Assembly (NCBI GenBank): GCA_947034895.1
Contig: OX344764.1
Location: forward strand, 7,130,001-7,194,000
From: Rhytidiadelphus loreus
Taxonomy: Eukaryota; Streptophyta; Bryopsida; Hypnales; Hylocomiaceae
Direction of reading: 5' to 3'
DNA: 64,000 nt
Under the pieces are notes generated by a model. That model saw only the letters and a program-made list of their open reading frames with translations. It did no database searches and had not been told where the DNA came from. Numbering within the stretch: position 1 is the stretch's first letter; each line of letters begins with the position of its first letter. The position numbers were made by a program, and so were the translations under genes. Shown piece after piece: positions 46,000 through 59,300 of the stretch.

Positions 46000-47600
46000 A
46001 GAATGGGAATATGAATCACAAACAACTAACCAACGTGGCCGTCAATTACAACTGCAATATCACAAAAAGATCATGCTTGAAGATCCGTGAATAAGAGACC
46101 GATTCACAAAGGTTTTGCAATGGCACAAAGACATCGGTAGCAAGAACCTTTAGGCAGGAGCTGTCTACGGAAGCTAGAAGCCAAAAGCCAGGCTCGGCTT
46201 ATCACAAAGATAATCTTGCAAGGAGGGCAAAATTCCGGGCTCGGTGCGTGATGTACAGTACATCTTCCCCAAAATTTCGGCAACCAATCTCTTCGTAGCA
46301 TTTTCGCCCAAAATTTTCAAACCCAATCTTATCTTATTAGATATCTCAACCATTGAATTAAAATGACAGTAAGGATTACTAACCGTTAGTTGGCAAGTAA
46401 TTCTAACATTCAAATTTTATATTCAAATAAATAATTTATATTTTATATTCAAACAATTTTATATTCACTTATATAAGATTGTTTGCATTGTTACATTATT
46501 TATGGCTTGACTGTTAGTTTTAGTAGTCTATCTTAATTTAATTTCAATATATAATATTTGAAAATTAGTTGGAATGTGTTATTATTCATCAATAGTTTTT
46601 TGGTTTAATCATTGAAGGATACGGCTCTTCATGAAAAATGCTTCAATTATTAGACCAATAGGTGCATTCTTTGTATCTATAATGAATAGTCAAGTCATCC
46701 ATTGGACATTTTTCAGTCTCAACATTCTTTAAGGGTGAAGAGACATGATGTAGGTAATTTTTTTCAAAAGGCTTTAATAGAAAATCTTATTGGAGATTTT
46801 ATCTTTTAATTAGGTATTTTGGATTCTTCTTTCAAACTTTATTTTCATAATTTCTCTAAATTTTTTATTACCAATGAAGTGATTTTATATATATATATAT
46901 ATATATATATGTGATATTCGTATATTTCAAAGCCAGTAGCATCTAAATTATTTCTTTTGTACATATGTTATTAGTCAAAAAAATAATTTACGTTCTTTAC
47001 TAAATTATAGAAAATTAAAGGCTAAATAGCTGTAGGAAATTTAGCAAGAAAAGTATAAATGGATGGCTTCATTTTTCTATATGTAGTTAGAAAATTAATG
47101 AAAAAATGACATATTTCAAAAGCCATATTCATAAAATATCCATTTCAAGAAGATTATTGAGATCTAATTACAAAAATAATGAATTCAAAAATAGTGCATT
47201 CTGGTTATCTAGTAAAATTATAATCATTAATCAATTTATAAATTGTATCAACTGCATAGAAATTAATAAGGGAAATTCCAATTTCAACATATTGTGCATT
47301 ATAGATATCTTTTCTTTTCATACAACATATTATTTTTATTCATTGTTTCACTATAATAGAACACTGGAATACAAATTTCATATACCTATTATACTATATC
47401 AACATTTAAAACTATGAGCACAAGATTAAATTTAATTGACATGTATACATTATATAGAGTAGCTAATATCTAAACTATTCTATTTATTTGTACCTATGAA
47501 CAAATAATGTATAATCAAACATATAATGGATTAGGCTATATTTTAACATCAAATAGCTAATGTAAACAAGTTTATAGTAGGAGCACAAAAAGGTTCATAT
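46000..47600. other. AT-rich interior of the large transposon
   Basis: No gene recognised. 46104-46413 has higher GC with two minus-strand frames lacking motifs, possibly UTR. An (AT)n microsatellite lies at about 46888-46911. Confidence 0.4.
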
Positions 47601-47720
47601 TCTAAAGATGAATCTTTTGACAACAACAAATCTTGTAAAGTGCACTATAATGTTTTTTTCAAAAAACATATGATTGCAAGGAATTTGAAAGACATAGAAG
47701 GTGTTTGTATAGATGCATAC

Positions 47721-48044
47721 ATTTTCCATGTCCTCTCCAATCGGCTCCTGTTGTGCAGTAATGGTCTCCTGTGACATTTCTACCAGAGCCTCCAAATTTG
47801 TCTCTACTATGTCTACCTCCATGCCGCAACCTCCTTCTCCATAACCAAGTACGCGGATGGCTCCAGATGTACCTTGACTTGTCTTTGATACGGCTTTTTT
47901 TCCTTTCATCTTGGATCTCCTAAGTGCCTTGGAAGAAGAGAATAGAAGTGACCTACGCTTTCTCCTACTTTTTGTACCCTTTGCAATAATACAAAAACCA
48001 CTCTGGATCTCTATGTGCATGAAGTACCAAAACAAAATATGCAT
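47721..48044 (-). CDS. Candidate 5' coding exon of the ParB-methylase gene
   Basis: A minus-strand frame from ATG at 48044 runs 108 codons to a donor (gaaaat|gtatgc, 47721), phase 0. A good acceptor precedes the downstream exon at 45926 (gtgcag|gaaaccatg), also phase 0, so the two could join and make the 45920 ATG internal. The peptide has a strong basic nuclear-localisation-like cluster (KSRRKRRS), then ALRRSKMKGKKAVSK and an acidic end. An acceptor-like aag at 47980-47979 would allow an exon of 47978-47721 instead. GC is above the flanks. It could also be a separate small gene. Confidence 0.4.
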
Positions 48045-48630
48045 ACCTATACTCTAACTTCTTAGTACTTCACCGCATAGAATGCATTTGAAAGACTTGA
48101 CACTGGAATACATAAGTCCTTATATACTCTCACAAGTAAGCTTTGCCAAACCTTTTCATTCAATAGAGTCTGACAGAGTCTTCCATTTCAAAATAGAAAA
48201 CCTTTAAGACTGAACCCTAAACTGCGTTGCCAAAACTTGAAGAGTACCATTTGCAAATCCATAATGTAACCTCCAACTACCACCTACAGGCCATAGTCTG
48301 ACTCAGTGGATCTATGGACTATTGATGAAGGATCTTAGGTGACAAATATTTCAATAGTATTGAAATTGCAAGTTCCTGACACAGTCGCCTATTTCATTAA
48401 ATAACTTTTAAAATTTGGCGCTTCATAACTAAGTGGATGGTGGCATGACAACCGTTCTGCCAATTGAAATTACACCCTTAATTACTCACTTACATCATGC
48501 TCAAGTATTCCGTAATTCCTGTTTCAAAAACCTACAATACTAAACTCCATTACAACAATCAATTCTTCATCTTTCCTTACAATCATTGGCTACCTTTTGT
48601 TTTTGAGAGAATTTGGTCAATGTTGTAGTC
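48045..48630. promoter_or_regulatory. Divergent intergenic region, candidate bidirectional promoter
   Basis: Lies between the minus-strand candidate ATG (48044) and the transposase ATG (48631). No repeat or gene in it. If the upstream exon is real, both transposon genes start from this 586-base gap. Confidence 0.35.
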
Positions 48631-51600
48631 ATGGCGTGCATTCGAGTAGATGGTCATGAAATTCCCCTCGTTTTTCCAGTTGATGATGGTGTACAAGCTA
48701 GAGTTTGCAGTCACCTCCTTCATGTACGCTTCAGATTTATAGAGTCTTCTATCTACGTCGAGGAAGAGAAGAAGTCAGAATCTGGTGCATTGCAACAATC
48801 TGTGCCAATTGTGAAGTCTGTGGAAGATGAAGGGCATTGTTGGTACCTTCCTGCTGGAAACTTTAGAGCATATGGTCTTCCCTTATCTTTGCTAGATGTG
48901 TCCACAGGGATACTTAGTCGTCACTCAGAAACATCTACAGTAGATATGCCTTACTTGGCTCAAACAATTTCATCCGGTCCACCAAGAGAAGTTTCTCCTA
49001 TACTTCCAAAGAATGCATTGCTCCGAACAGTCAAGATAGAGCCTTTAGATCCTATCATTGAATTGTCTAGTGAATCGGAGAGGGAGTCCCCACACTTGAT
49101 ACTTCAGAAGCAACCATCATCTGTTCAAATTGTATCGACCCAAAAAACACTTGATAGCTCTGCAGTGGGCACTTTGTCTGATAACCTTACACAATCTCTA
49201 TTCTCTCGTCCTCCATTGCACCCAAGTATAGTTGATCGATTTAGCATAATGGATTGCTTGAAGAGACTAGCGAGCATGCACCGTTCTCGGAACGAGCTGT
49301 CTACTACAGATTTAGATGCTATGAAGCACCATTGTGTACAATTTCTTCCACCGGTATTCAACGGAGATGTCATTTTTGAGTTGCCTCCATGTCGCTCATC
49401 TGCTTCTACATCGGCAGCTCGAAACTTGGAAGGAATGGACAAGCGATACGATGGACACCCATGGTGCAAGTTAGTAACGATGAACATTCACAACTCCGAC
49501 CATTTGAAGTTCCGTAAGTCATACTGCGCTGGTCATCTTGCTTGTGCAAATTCCAAATGTGATTTTTTGAAGAGGGCTTCTAAACAAAACGAAACAGAGT
49601 GGACTGGTTGTACTACCTTTCCATTTGCAGTTGGGAAAAGTCCTCCCAAAGATTCAACTCTAGTTTGTAAGGTTTGCAAGAATCCTCCTATATGCTTGAA
49701 AGTTTGTGATGCTAGGATATACTACTCCTACAGTGATAATTCCAAGATGACAAGGGCTGTTATTCATTTTGGAGATCATACACACCCAATTGCCAAAGGT
49801 ATGTATAGAGATTCTACTGAAGAAATTTGTAGCCTCATTGGGGAAGTGGTGGCAAAAACACCATTGGCCACAAATTCGGCAATTGCACTTTCTGCAAGTA
49901 AGGAGTTCTTGAAAAACTACCTATTTCACAATGGAGAAGGAGAGAAGGAGATGTTGTGGGATAATGAACTAGAAGATGTCATGGACCGCTTTCAATATTT
50001 GAGTAGTTCCAATATACGGAACGTGATATCATCCTTTCGCTCAAACAACCGAGGAGGTATTATTGACAACATCATGACTATGAAGAAAGACTCAAGATTT
50101 GAATACATTCATGACAGCGTCTTCCCTGGCCAAGGCAAGGAGAAGGTCTACTTGTTCAAGATGCTCACTGAAGGACCTGGTAGTGGAGTGGACTTGGTGA
50201 AACGCATGCAATCTGGTGGGGATCTAGCAAACACGTGGATGATGTTTGACCACGTGAAGCGTGTGAAGGATTGGACGACCATGGCATGTCACGTATATGA
50301 TCCAAATTACAAAAAGGTCATGACTATTTCAACATGCGATATGCAGTCAGAAGATACAGAGATCCAAGTACAATTCTGGAGGTGCTTGAACACTGTTATA
50401 TCTCGCTATGGAGTACATCATCCAAATTTCAAAGGGTTCGTGGCAGATAGTGCTATGGCCAATTGGAAGGCTGTTCGAATTGTTTACGGCACTGGATCTG
50501 CAGAAGACAAAATGGAGAATCGAGAAAGGACCTGCTTGCTACATTGGAGTACTTCTCTTCAGAAACATACGCAGAAGTACATCAAGGCAGATCTACAACA
50601 TCAACACACTAGATTGTGTAAACAATACAAGGATTCAAAAACTATGGACGAGGCAGAGATGCGCTACCTCGCAATTCGGTCATGGTGGTTTTTATCCGGT
50701 GCTGCAACTGAAGATGCGCTCCATCACTTGGACCATTGGCTAGCATTTTGGCATTTCCGTTATAGGCAATGGGGAGGCTTCATGCAGATGGTATGTGAAC
50801 ATGAATTTTCCTTTCAATCATGTAGCCATTATAGAATTGCCAATTAGGTCGAAGAGTATTGTATATTTTTTTTACCATAGGTTGATTTGATTGTGAATTT
50901 TTGAAAAAATAATAGTTTAGAGGACTATATATGAGTTTAATTATTGTTGAATGTTTGTGTACTCATTAAAAAATCAGAAATGTCAACTTTTTTTTTTCTA
51001 TTTATAAAACAAAATTATTCAATAAGAGAAATTCCTAACATTCCATAAATTAAATATGTTGTCCTCCAATAAGTTCTTAAAGGTAAGGTATCTATAGAAT
51101 AAAGTGCTTTATTGGATTGAAGTAGTCTTTTATAGCAAATCATGCACTCAAAGAATATTATAGCTTTCATGTCAGAAATGAAAATCTTTCAAGTAAATTG
51201 TACTTGTGTTTTGTTTTTTAGGACTTGACTTTGGAGGAGATGGCGGACATGCCTTCTTGCAATTTGTCTGAGACCGTCCACAATAAGTGGCTTCAAATGT
51301 CTGGAAATCGAGGAAACAATTTGTTCGACGCTACTTGTGATGATAGTATCCGCGCATTCATGCAAATGACAAACTATAGAGCATATTTAAAAGGCCATGC
51401 TTCTGGATCAGGTCCATCAAAGGGGGAGTTGAAGTTGAGAGCTGCAAAACGAAGTGGAGACCCTAAGAAAATGGCAGAGGCTTTAAACACATTACCTGGA
51501 ATTGAGGGTGTTGGAACTCGCATACCACATTTGGAAGGGGAAGAAATCTTTGGAAGCACAAAAAGGAAGTTGGACATACCGATTGGTGCCGAAGGAGACT

Positions 51601-52610
51601 CACATCGCCCAGATAAAGTAAACTTCTCTCAACATCGTGTTCGAACAAGGTCTACTATGGCTAGTGCAACGTCTTCTAAAGATGGAGGAATGCATATGGA
51701 GGCAAATATTGCCACTCATGTAACAACAGCTTTTGAAAGTGATTGTGACACGTCAAAGTGGCATATTGCCAGAATTAGCCACAAATCGAGTGCCAAATGT
51801 CAAGCTCAACAAAGGGGTTCAAATATAAAGTGCACCGCCAAAATTGCAAAGGGATCAAAGGGAACTGCCGCTCCGACCTATCACGGGAGGAAAGAAGATT
51901 ATGGAAGTCGTCGGGAGGTGGTAGCGGACTTTTGGTTTTACTGGGATGATATTGAATGATGTGTGAAAGGAACAAAGCGGAAATAGGTGATTGATTGGCC
52001 TGAGGTACCTGAGATGTGGCCTATCTTGACAGGAACTAATCTGAGTCGAGAAGAGACTTTATTATTGCAACATGCGGGCTTTCGTTTGCAAGATTGCCCT
52101 ACATTGTCTCCACGTCGTCTCTTCCACATGTCGAAGACATTTCAGAGTGTTCTTTATGACCACCCTCCACCAATGAACCCAGATGCATACCCAACAGTGA
52201 GGAACAACAAAACCATCCGCCGAATTGCGAATGCACCAACAACAGAACAACGAAACAAGTGGGAGAGTGCATGCAACATCAAAGGACAAATTATAGGATT
52301 GACCTTGCTTCCCTTTCTGGGATTAGGTGCAATCGTATCTCTAGAGACTGGCCCAGAGCAAAATCGAAATGTGTACCGAATTACAGTAGGTATGTTTCCA
52401 ACATGCACTTGTCCGGATTTCCTGAATATGGCCGTCTCTGCAATTGGAGGTCGTCAACAATACATAAATTGCAAGCACTTGTACTACTTGTACAAGTACT
52501 TTTGCAAGATGGATATCCATAAAGACAAGTTCATTCATGCTCCAAGTTATAGCTTCAATGAGTTGAAGCTTCTTCTTGTTCGAGCTGGGATCATTTCAAT
52601 TTTAGAATAG
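48631..52610 (+). CDS. MULE-type transposase with SWIM zinc finger, two in-frame stops
   Basis: Exon 1 is 48631-50790 (720 codons) with donor cagatg|gtatgt; exon 2 starts at 51222 (ttttag|gac), phase 0. It reads to TGA at 51957-51959; the same frame then meets TAG at 51984-51986 and stays open to 52610. The order fits a Mutator-like transposase: unrecognised N-terminus; a Cys/His cluster (C299, C305, C310, C346, C349, C355, C359, then GDHTHP at 381-386) like the WRKY/GCM1-type DNA-binding fingers of MULEs; a DDE-like core with D540 (MMFDHV), D606 (VADSAM) and a CLLHW motif, third acid perhaps E694; then a C-terminal SWIM finger, CTC at 52404-52412 and CKH at 52470-52478. The two stops look like TGG changed to TGA and TAG. 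Alternatively a 69-base intron (gag|gtggta near 51918 to tag at 51986) removes both. Confidence 0.85.
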
Positions 52611-53500
52611 AACCTCAGATGGGTTTGTAGGTACTTCATTTGTAGCATATTATTATGCAATTGTTACAAGTGGAATGACTTCAACCATGTGGCATGGAAA
52701 ATATGTTTGCATTCACTATATATAGTTATATACACATATGTGTCTGTGGAGCGTAAATTTTCAATTAACACTACATGAATGTAATGAACCTCAGATTCTG
52801 CAATAATAATTAGTAATCTTTATTGAAAAAGAAATTGTGCAAAATTGTCTTTTCATTTTGATTTGAAAATGCAAAATTGGTTGCGGTCCTACAACCCATT
52901 TTGGGAACTTTTAATAGAAAAAAAATTAGAAATGACTCTTTTGGCCCACCTCGAATGTTGAATCAAGCATTGTGAATGAGATTTCAAGGCCAACAGAAGT
53001 TGAAACACTAGTTTCAAATAGCTTACGGTACCGCAACCAATTTATTCCGTTTCTCTAAAAGTTAGTTTCCCATTTTTTTTCCCATTTTTTTTCTATTGAA
53101 AAAAAAATCAATTTTTTCCATTTTCTTTAGAGTATATCTTCCGTATTTTATCGTTCTAGTTTTCCTAGGATTGGTCACTCCATTAGGTTGGAGTATATGT
53201 GTAAGAGGTCCATTATATACAATATGATGGCCTGGGTTCAAATTATGCTGGTGGGTTTAGTCTCTACATAGACCATAATGACAAGAGTTGGTTAAGAGAA
53301 TTTATAGTGGAGACATAGTAGTAGTTACCTTTTTTCTTATGAGTATTGTTAGCTAAAGTCATTATATTGTGTTGTATTAGAATTCTCTAATTGCATAACT
53401 AGTGAAATTGTAGTGGGTGAAGTAAGTGTTGAAACTATATATTGAAGTTTGAAGGTCTTTTACTGTTGCAAATGACAATTGATACACAAAGAAAAAAATT
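52611..53500. other. 3' flank of transposase inside the element
   Basis: AT-rich. Two looser copies of the array core, TTGCGGTCCTACAA at 52881-52894 and TTACGGTACCGCAA at 53023-53036, lie here. No gene. Confidence 0.6.
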
Positions 53501-53707
53501 AAACAAAATCCACGGTCATAGGGGTAGTGGTCATAGGTCACAAAATTTACTATAACTAGAATTTTTTTCTTTTTTCAAGTTCTTTTTTTAAAATAAAAAA
53601 TTTCGGAAAGAAAAAAGAAAAAACTATAGTTTGGGGCTCTAGGCTCACAAGTTTTAAGCTCGTAGCTCACAAGCTCGCTGCTCTAGGCTCGCATGCTAGC
53701 GTCGTTG
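53500..53707 (-). repeat. Right terminal inverted repeat
   Basis: 'aaaatccacggtcatagg' near 53508, a T-rich zone, then GCTCAC-type words and GCTAGCGTCGTTG at the end. It matches 528-745 directly and the left end 39009-39115 in inverted orientation. Confidence 0.8.
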
Positions 53708-53717
53708 CTATAAGATT
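53708..53717 (+). repeat. Right 10-bp target-site duplication (CTATAAGATT)
   Basis: Pairs with 38999-39008; one mismatch. The interrupted host repeat resumes directly after it. Confidence 0.85.
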
Positions 53718-53839
53718 CTACAGTTCTATGTGTTCAATTGGTATTTTCTTTTCTAAAATTTGGTATTTGTACTAGAAATGGCAATTTTGGAGCGTTTTTA
53801 GTGAAAACATAGTCAAAAACCTTTAGGGGTTAAAGTCAT

Positions 53840-55891
53840 TTTTGTCATCCATACTAGTCATTAAAAATTTGTTACACAATGGAATTACAGAGAATAACTT
53901 CACTTGAATTATTAGAAACCAATAAAATTATAGAAAATAGAGATATTTTTAGTCTCATTGGTGAAACCAAAACATATTAATGAATGTAGATTATGATAAA
54001 TGTCATGGTCTATATTATGCTATGAAGGTTGCTATTATGTGAACTTAGGAACATGAGCCCATGGGCCTAGAAGACAATACATCTACATTATAGGTGTCTA
54101 TCATAGAAACCATCTATAATTATTCTATAACTATGTTATAGAATAGATACCCATATTATAGGTGTTTCTTGAAGTGTTTATATCATAAGCACCTTCAATG
54201 GTTGTAGCATATTTACTTATACATATTCTCAAAGCTCACATGCTTGCATTTTTATACTTATACACTAACTTACACATTTTAATGAAAATAACTTCACTAA
54301 CAACTAATAGACAATTGAAAACAAGTATATGGTGATGAAAAAGAGCAATTCCCATAATTATCAACTCTATATTTTTTTGAAATGTCTAGCAACAAATTTT
54401 AGTAGTATATAATAGTAGCATATGTCTTGGAATGACATTTGTAAAAATCAACTAATTAAAAAAAATAGTTTACTTCATCTAAATTTATTTTATAAAAATT
54501 GAATATTCTTTCCCTAAGATATCAAGTAAAATGTCCTTTGTAGTTAAACAACTTATTTTGTTTTTTTACTATGTATGCATTTTGTAGTTAAAAGTCATTG
54601 AATTCTTAAAATTTTGGTAATCCATATGGTTTGATACAACACAATTCATTATCCACATTTGTCTGTACATGATCATTTTCAATGATTCTGCACAATAAAG
54701 AGGAACAATATATGAAGTTTAAAATTTTTTGAAAAAGGTGAAGGCACTATTTAATGTATTGTAGAGAATTGAAAAAAGGACATGCAAAATACTTTTTATA
54801 TGTTCATGTCATTTATAGCATGCTATAAAAAGTCATTTGATCCCTTAGAATCAAATAACATGGAAGCTATCCAATAATGCCTAATTCAATTGTTTGTTAA
54901 ATCTTTGTAATGTAGTTTGTTCATGCTTGATGTCAATTGACAACTTTGTATACAAAAAACATGTAACCACAAAAAAAAATTAGGATTCCATTTAGCATTA
55001 ATTGAACCTTGAAGATTGAATTTTTATTTTTGTACCTTGCACAAGTCTATAATAGTAGTAACTTACTAAATTACATAACAACAATTGTTGAGGATAGTGA
55101 CTTAAATGATATATGACAAGATTTCATTCAATTATCAATCATTTTTATTTTTGTCCATGATAAATCATGTCAATGCTTCTTGGGTCAAAACATGGGAGTA
55201 AAATGCCTAACCAAGTCATAAGGGTGGCAACTAAAAGAGGTGCAGTGATACAATGAACAACATTAAGAAGGTGTAGTCACAAGGTGGACTTTGCTAGACT
55301 CGCCTTTATGAGGATTTGCATTGTTGATGTGTTTAATTAGAAGTTGCGCTAGTAGGTTCATTGGTGCTTCTCTAGTAAAAGGCACCATTGGAATTGTGGG
55401 ATTCATAGCATTTTAAAAATGGACCTCACGCCAAGCAACTACTTCAATAAATACTTTCCTTCAACCACTTTTCACGTAAGAAGTCTACACTTGACTTGCA
55501 TGGATGACCGAAGACAATTGTCCACTAAAATTTCTTATGCAAATAAGGTGTTATGTTATTTTGAGGGTATACCTCTCGGTAAAGGATATAAGTGTTTGTG
55601 AGGCACATATTTACTTTGAAGATGAACAACCTTTGCTACCACTTTTTAGTTTATATATGATGTACATATATGTACCATGGATTTGGTCTTGGACATCCTA
55701 CTATGCATATTTTGTGTATACAAATATTGAATGGGTGAAGACAATATTTGCACTACTTCCCTTCCAACATGCTCGATAACTGTACAATTTGCAACCACAA
55801 GATTTGTTGTGGTGCTCAAGAAGTACACATACTATGTATTGATCCATATAAATGAATTCCCCAAATACTTCACTATACCTTGTAATCTATA
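53840..55891. other. AT-rich intergenic sequence
   Basis: No gene recognised. A small perfect hairpin, ttctataac-tat-gttatagaa, sits near 54124. Short frames at 55419-55949 show no motif. Confidence 0.3.
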
Positions 55892-56368
55892 TAAGGTAAA
55901 ACAACCCATTGTGGTCAGAATTAGGAGTTTGACCACATGTGGTTACTGAAATTTTCAATTTTTTCCCCCAAATAGTACAAGTGTGAGAAAAAATGAGAAC
56001 AATTGAAATTATATATTTTTTTGACAAAGCATGAATTTACTATGAATTTTTGAAGTGTTCAATGCATCATAGCCCAAAAGAGTCTATAGACTACCTTAGA
56101 ACGAACAAAATCTGAATCCATCATGCTCATGTTGTTTACCTAAAGCAGTCATAATATTTTCTAACATAGAGAGTCTAAAATGTCAATTCTTACAATGAAT
56201 ATACATTGAAAAATTAGAAGTTTTTAATTTAGTCAATAGTCACTCCATTATTGTCATGTAAGACATGCATTGAAGCCAAAATCTTACAAACTGAAAACCC
56301 CCCATAATGGGGATATTTCCTAGGTGTCCATAATGGGTCATTTGACCACAATGGGTTGATTTACCTTA
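55892..56368 (+). mobile_element. MITE with TAAGGTAAA ends, copy 2 (477 bp)
   Basis: Ends TAAGGTAAAACAACCCATTG and, reverse-complemented, TAAGGTAAATCAACCCATTG; colinear with 33890-34374. Confidence 0.88.
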
Positions 56369-59300
56369 TACATGTATCAAATTTTTTATTATGGGGGCTA
56401 CTTAGCTATTATTTCACAATAGATATGTCCCTATTTTTTTCTACTTCTACTTTTCACCCATTTTCCTACACCCTATGGTAGTTAAAACTGAAATTTGAGG
56501 CATTTAAACATATCCTATTAGAATTCAAAAATTTATATGCAGTTTTAGAGTTGTTTAGTACAACATGTACACTCTAACTAGCGTTGAACACAACCTACAT
56601 TGTAAACAATACATATATAGACATCATATATTAAAAAATTCATACAAATGAATCATATATATACAATAGGAGGAATAAACACAGGAATTGAAAATCCCAC
56701 TAGTATTATATTGGCTAAGTTTGACTTATGCATTTACAAATGCAGTGATTCAGGGTTCCAAAATCTTACAAATTGTACTAGCTAGTAGACTAGTTTTAGA
56801 GTTTAGGGTTCAAAATATAATACAATGATTACATAGCTCTTACCTAGAAAAAAAGACCAAACTATACACATACACAACCTAAAATGAGATGTTGTTGATC
56901 ATTTTGTCTATTTGTAGATGGAAAATGGAAGCTCTTCATGTAGGTTCCTCCCCTTCGTTTCAAACTATCCCTTGTGTACATTTACAAATTATGTAAGTAC
57001 CTTGGATCATTACAATCTACTATGTAGTAGTTGTAATATAGTATGCTTCAAATAAGTGATACAATAGTAACTTAAGTATTTTTAAACTATTAGCTCTAAC
57101 ATTTAAAATTTACCTTTTAGTATGTCTCTCATTATTTCTAAAGTATCTAGAATGCATTCTCACTATGTGCCAGTCCTTGTGAAATTTCATGTTAACTTTT
57201 TTGAGTAGCTTGTGTAGTCTCCACATACAACAAGGAGTAGAAGAATTTGGGGCTTCTGAGAAGAAAATTTCATACTATTTGTATGTCAATGATTATACAG
57301 GGATTAAGTCAAATGGGACACTACTCCAAATTCATTGCATTTTCCACTCCTTAGAGTCAATCACACTGGTGTTTTGATGATTCTTGCCCACATATACCTC
57401 AAGATCCTAGCAAAACTTAGATACTGAATAAGTTAGCATTTACACCTTTATACCATATTTTGTTAGCTTACTTGAGATGTTATGGTTGAATGGGCGATAC
57501 CATCTCGAATAAGTGACCATGATGGACTCATGTACACAAAGATGTTCATCCAAGTTTTCATGTTGCTTGAAGTTGAAACAAATCCAGTTTATAAGACCCC
57601 ATGTTTTGATCAACGGGTCACAATCTTATGCTATGGTGCTCAAGTAGACCAAATTGAGGCATTTGAGAATCTACTTGAATCGAGTTCTAGACATGTAGTC
57701 CAATATTATGGGACATACTACCTCAACTTTATTGCGCCTCCAACACTTCTATAAGGATGAAGGACAATTCACCCCCATTATAATACATATTCCAAACCAC
57801 ATACAAAATTCTTGAAACGTGACATGCTTCCATTGACGGCCACACTTCATCTTCCCTACTTTTAAATTGTTGTTTGAGAGTAACGATTTATCTTACGATT
57901 GATGGTCTCCATGATGAATTGATTCCAAAAAGTTCAAAATACTCCCATGGCTCTAGCATACCTTCTCTAAGATATGGTTTGGGCCTCAAAATAGGGCCTC
58001 AAAAATTTGGACGTTGACTATGAAGAAACAAGGATCAAAAGTGCTAGTTACAATTAACATACATATCTTTGAATGATTTGTCTCTCTTTGCCAAATGGAT
58101 ATTATAATTTCCAAGTCCTAGCAATATGCCAATCACATCTTCATCTGAGTTGAAGTCTCCACTAGGGAGTCCACTACTCAATTTTCCATCAAGAATATAG
58201 AGAATCCACTCTTTGCTACTACTGGAATTGTAAGTGGCTATGAAATTGCCAAAGAAGCATTTGAACAATTTGTACTACACAATGTCTTGAAGCTAGTCAT
58301 AGCTCACAACCTTGTAGTCTATTACACCTTTTAGTGACATCTACCTCTTCATGCTCACCCAAAGAGCTTCTTAGATACTTCACTTCTAATGACACCAAGA
58401 GTTATAATTTTCTAATAGTATATGTGCCATGTACATACAATGCTAGGTTCCAACTATAATCATGGAGTTTTCATTTCCCTTGACTCCTATCATTTATTGC
58501 CACAAAACTTTAGGCATGTCATTTAATGATATAGGGTGGAACTTCTATACATGTATAAATGCCTAGTGGTCAGTTGACAATTCATCACAGAGGAACTTTG
58601 TGATTGTGACACTATTCACTACCATTGCTTATCACTCTTGAATAGTACTCAATTCCTCATTAGGCCCAAGCAATCTCACTTTGGAACTCATATTGGGACT
58701 CACTAGTTGAGACATATTACAACCTAGCATGGAAGGGGGACACCACCCAACTAGTATTAAAGAGTGCATAAGTACTCCATGGTAACATAAAAGTGGTGGT
58801 GAGGCTCCATTGTCAACTTCACCATACATGACCAATATGGCTCACTATAGTACTATTTGGGATTGAGAAGGGAGACCACCCCTCCTCGTAGTACTCTATC
58901 TAGAATTTCAAAGATCCTCCTAAGGGTCTTTAGGACATCTAAAACACACTCTATTTTGGAAGACCACCTCATTCCGTGCATTAGTCTCAAAATTGAACCC
59001 CACATGCCCCGACCTTCCTATTGGGATAATTTTTAGCTTTAAACTCCAAATTCAAATTGCAAGCCCATTTTCATGATTTACTCTTTTCTTTGAACAACAT
59101 GGCTATTCACTTCCCCAAATGTAACAAGTATTGAGGAAATTATGGCTCTCCAAAGATCCAAGTCCCCTAGCTAGGAGATGTGGTTCTTTGAGATTTTACA
59201 TCCTTTGGTTGCCCATAATAGCTCATAGCTAAACTTCTTGCAAAACATAGCATTATGACAACCTTATCTTGTTAGATTTTCAACAATAAATAGCATGCCC

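Larger units (their letters stand above)
39009..53707. mobile_element. 14.7-kb Mutator-like transposon carrying a ParB-methylase gene
   Basis: Left end CAGGGTTGCTAGCGTGCGAG; right end reverse-complemented CAACGACGCTAGCATGCGAG. The inverted similarity continues as GAGC/GTGAGC words and ends with CTATGRCCGTGG near 39100 and, inverted, near 53508-53520. A 10-bp TSD flanks it and the host repeat continues on the far side (53718 onward). The interior holds two divergent genes: ParB-methylase (39520 to 45920 or 48044, minus) and transposase (48631-52610, plus). TSD length, the MULE-like catalytic core and the SWIM finger all point to the Mutator superfamily. Most MULEs are a few kb, so this one is unusually large. 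Confidence 0.85.

Noticed and set aside
54121..54145. Short perfect hairpin as a terminator or microRNA
   Set aside because: Arms of nine bases in AT-rich DNA are expected by chance and too short for a plant microRNA precursor.
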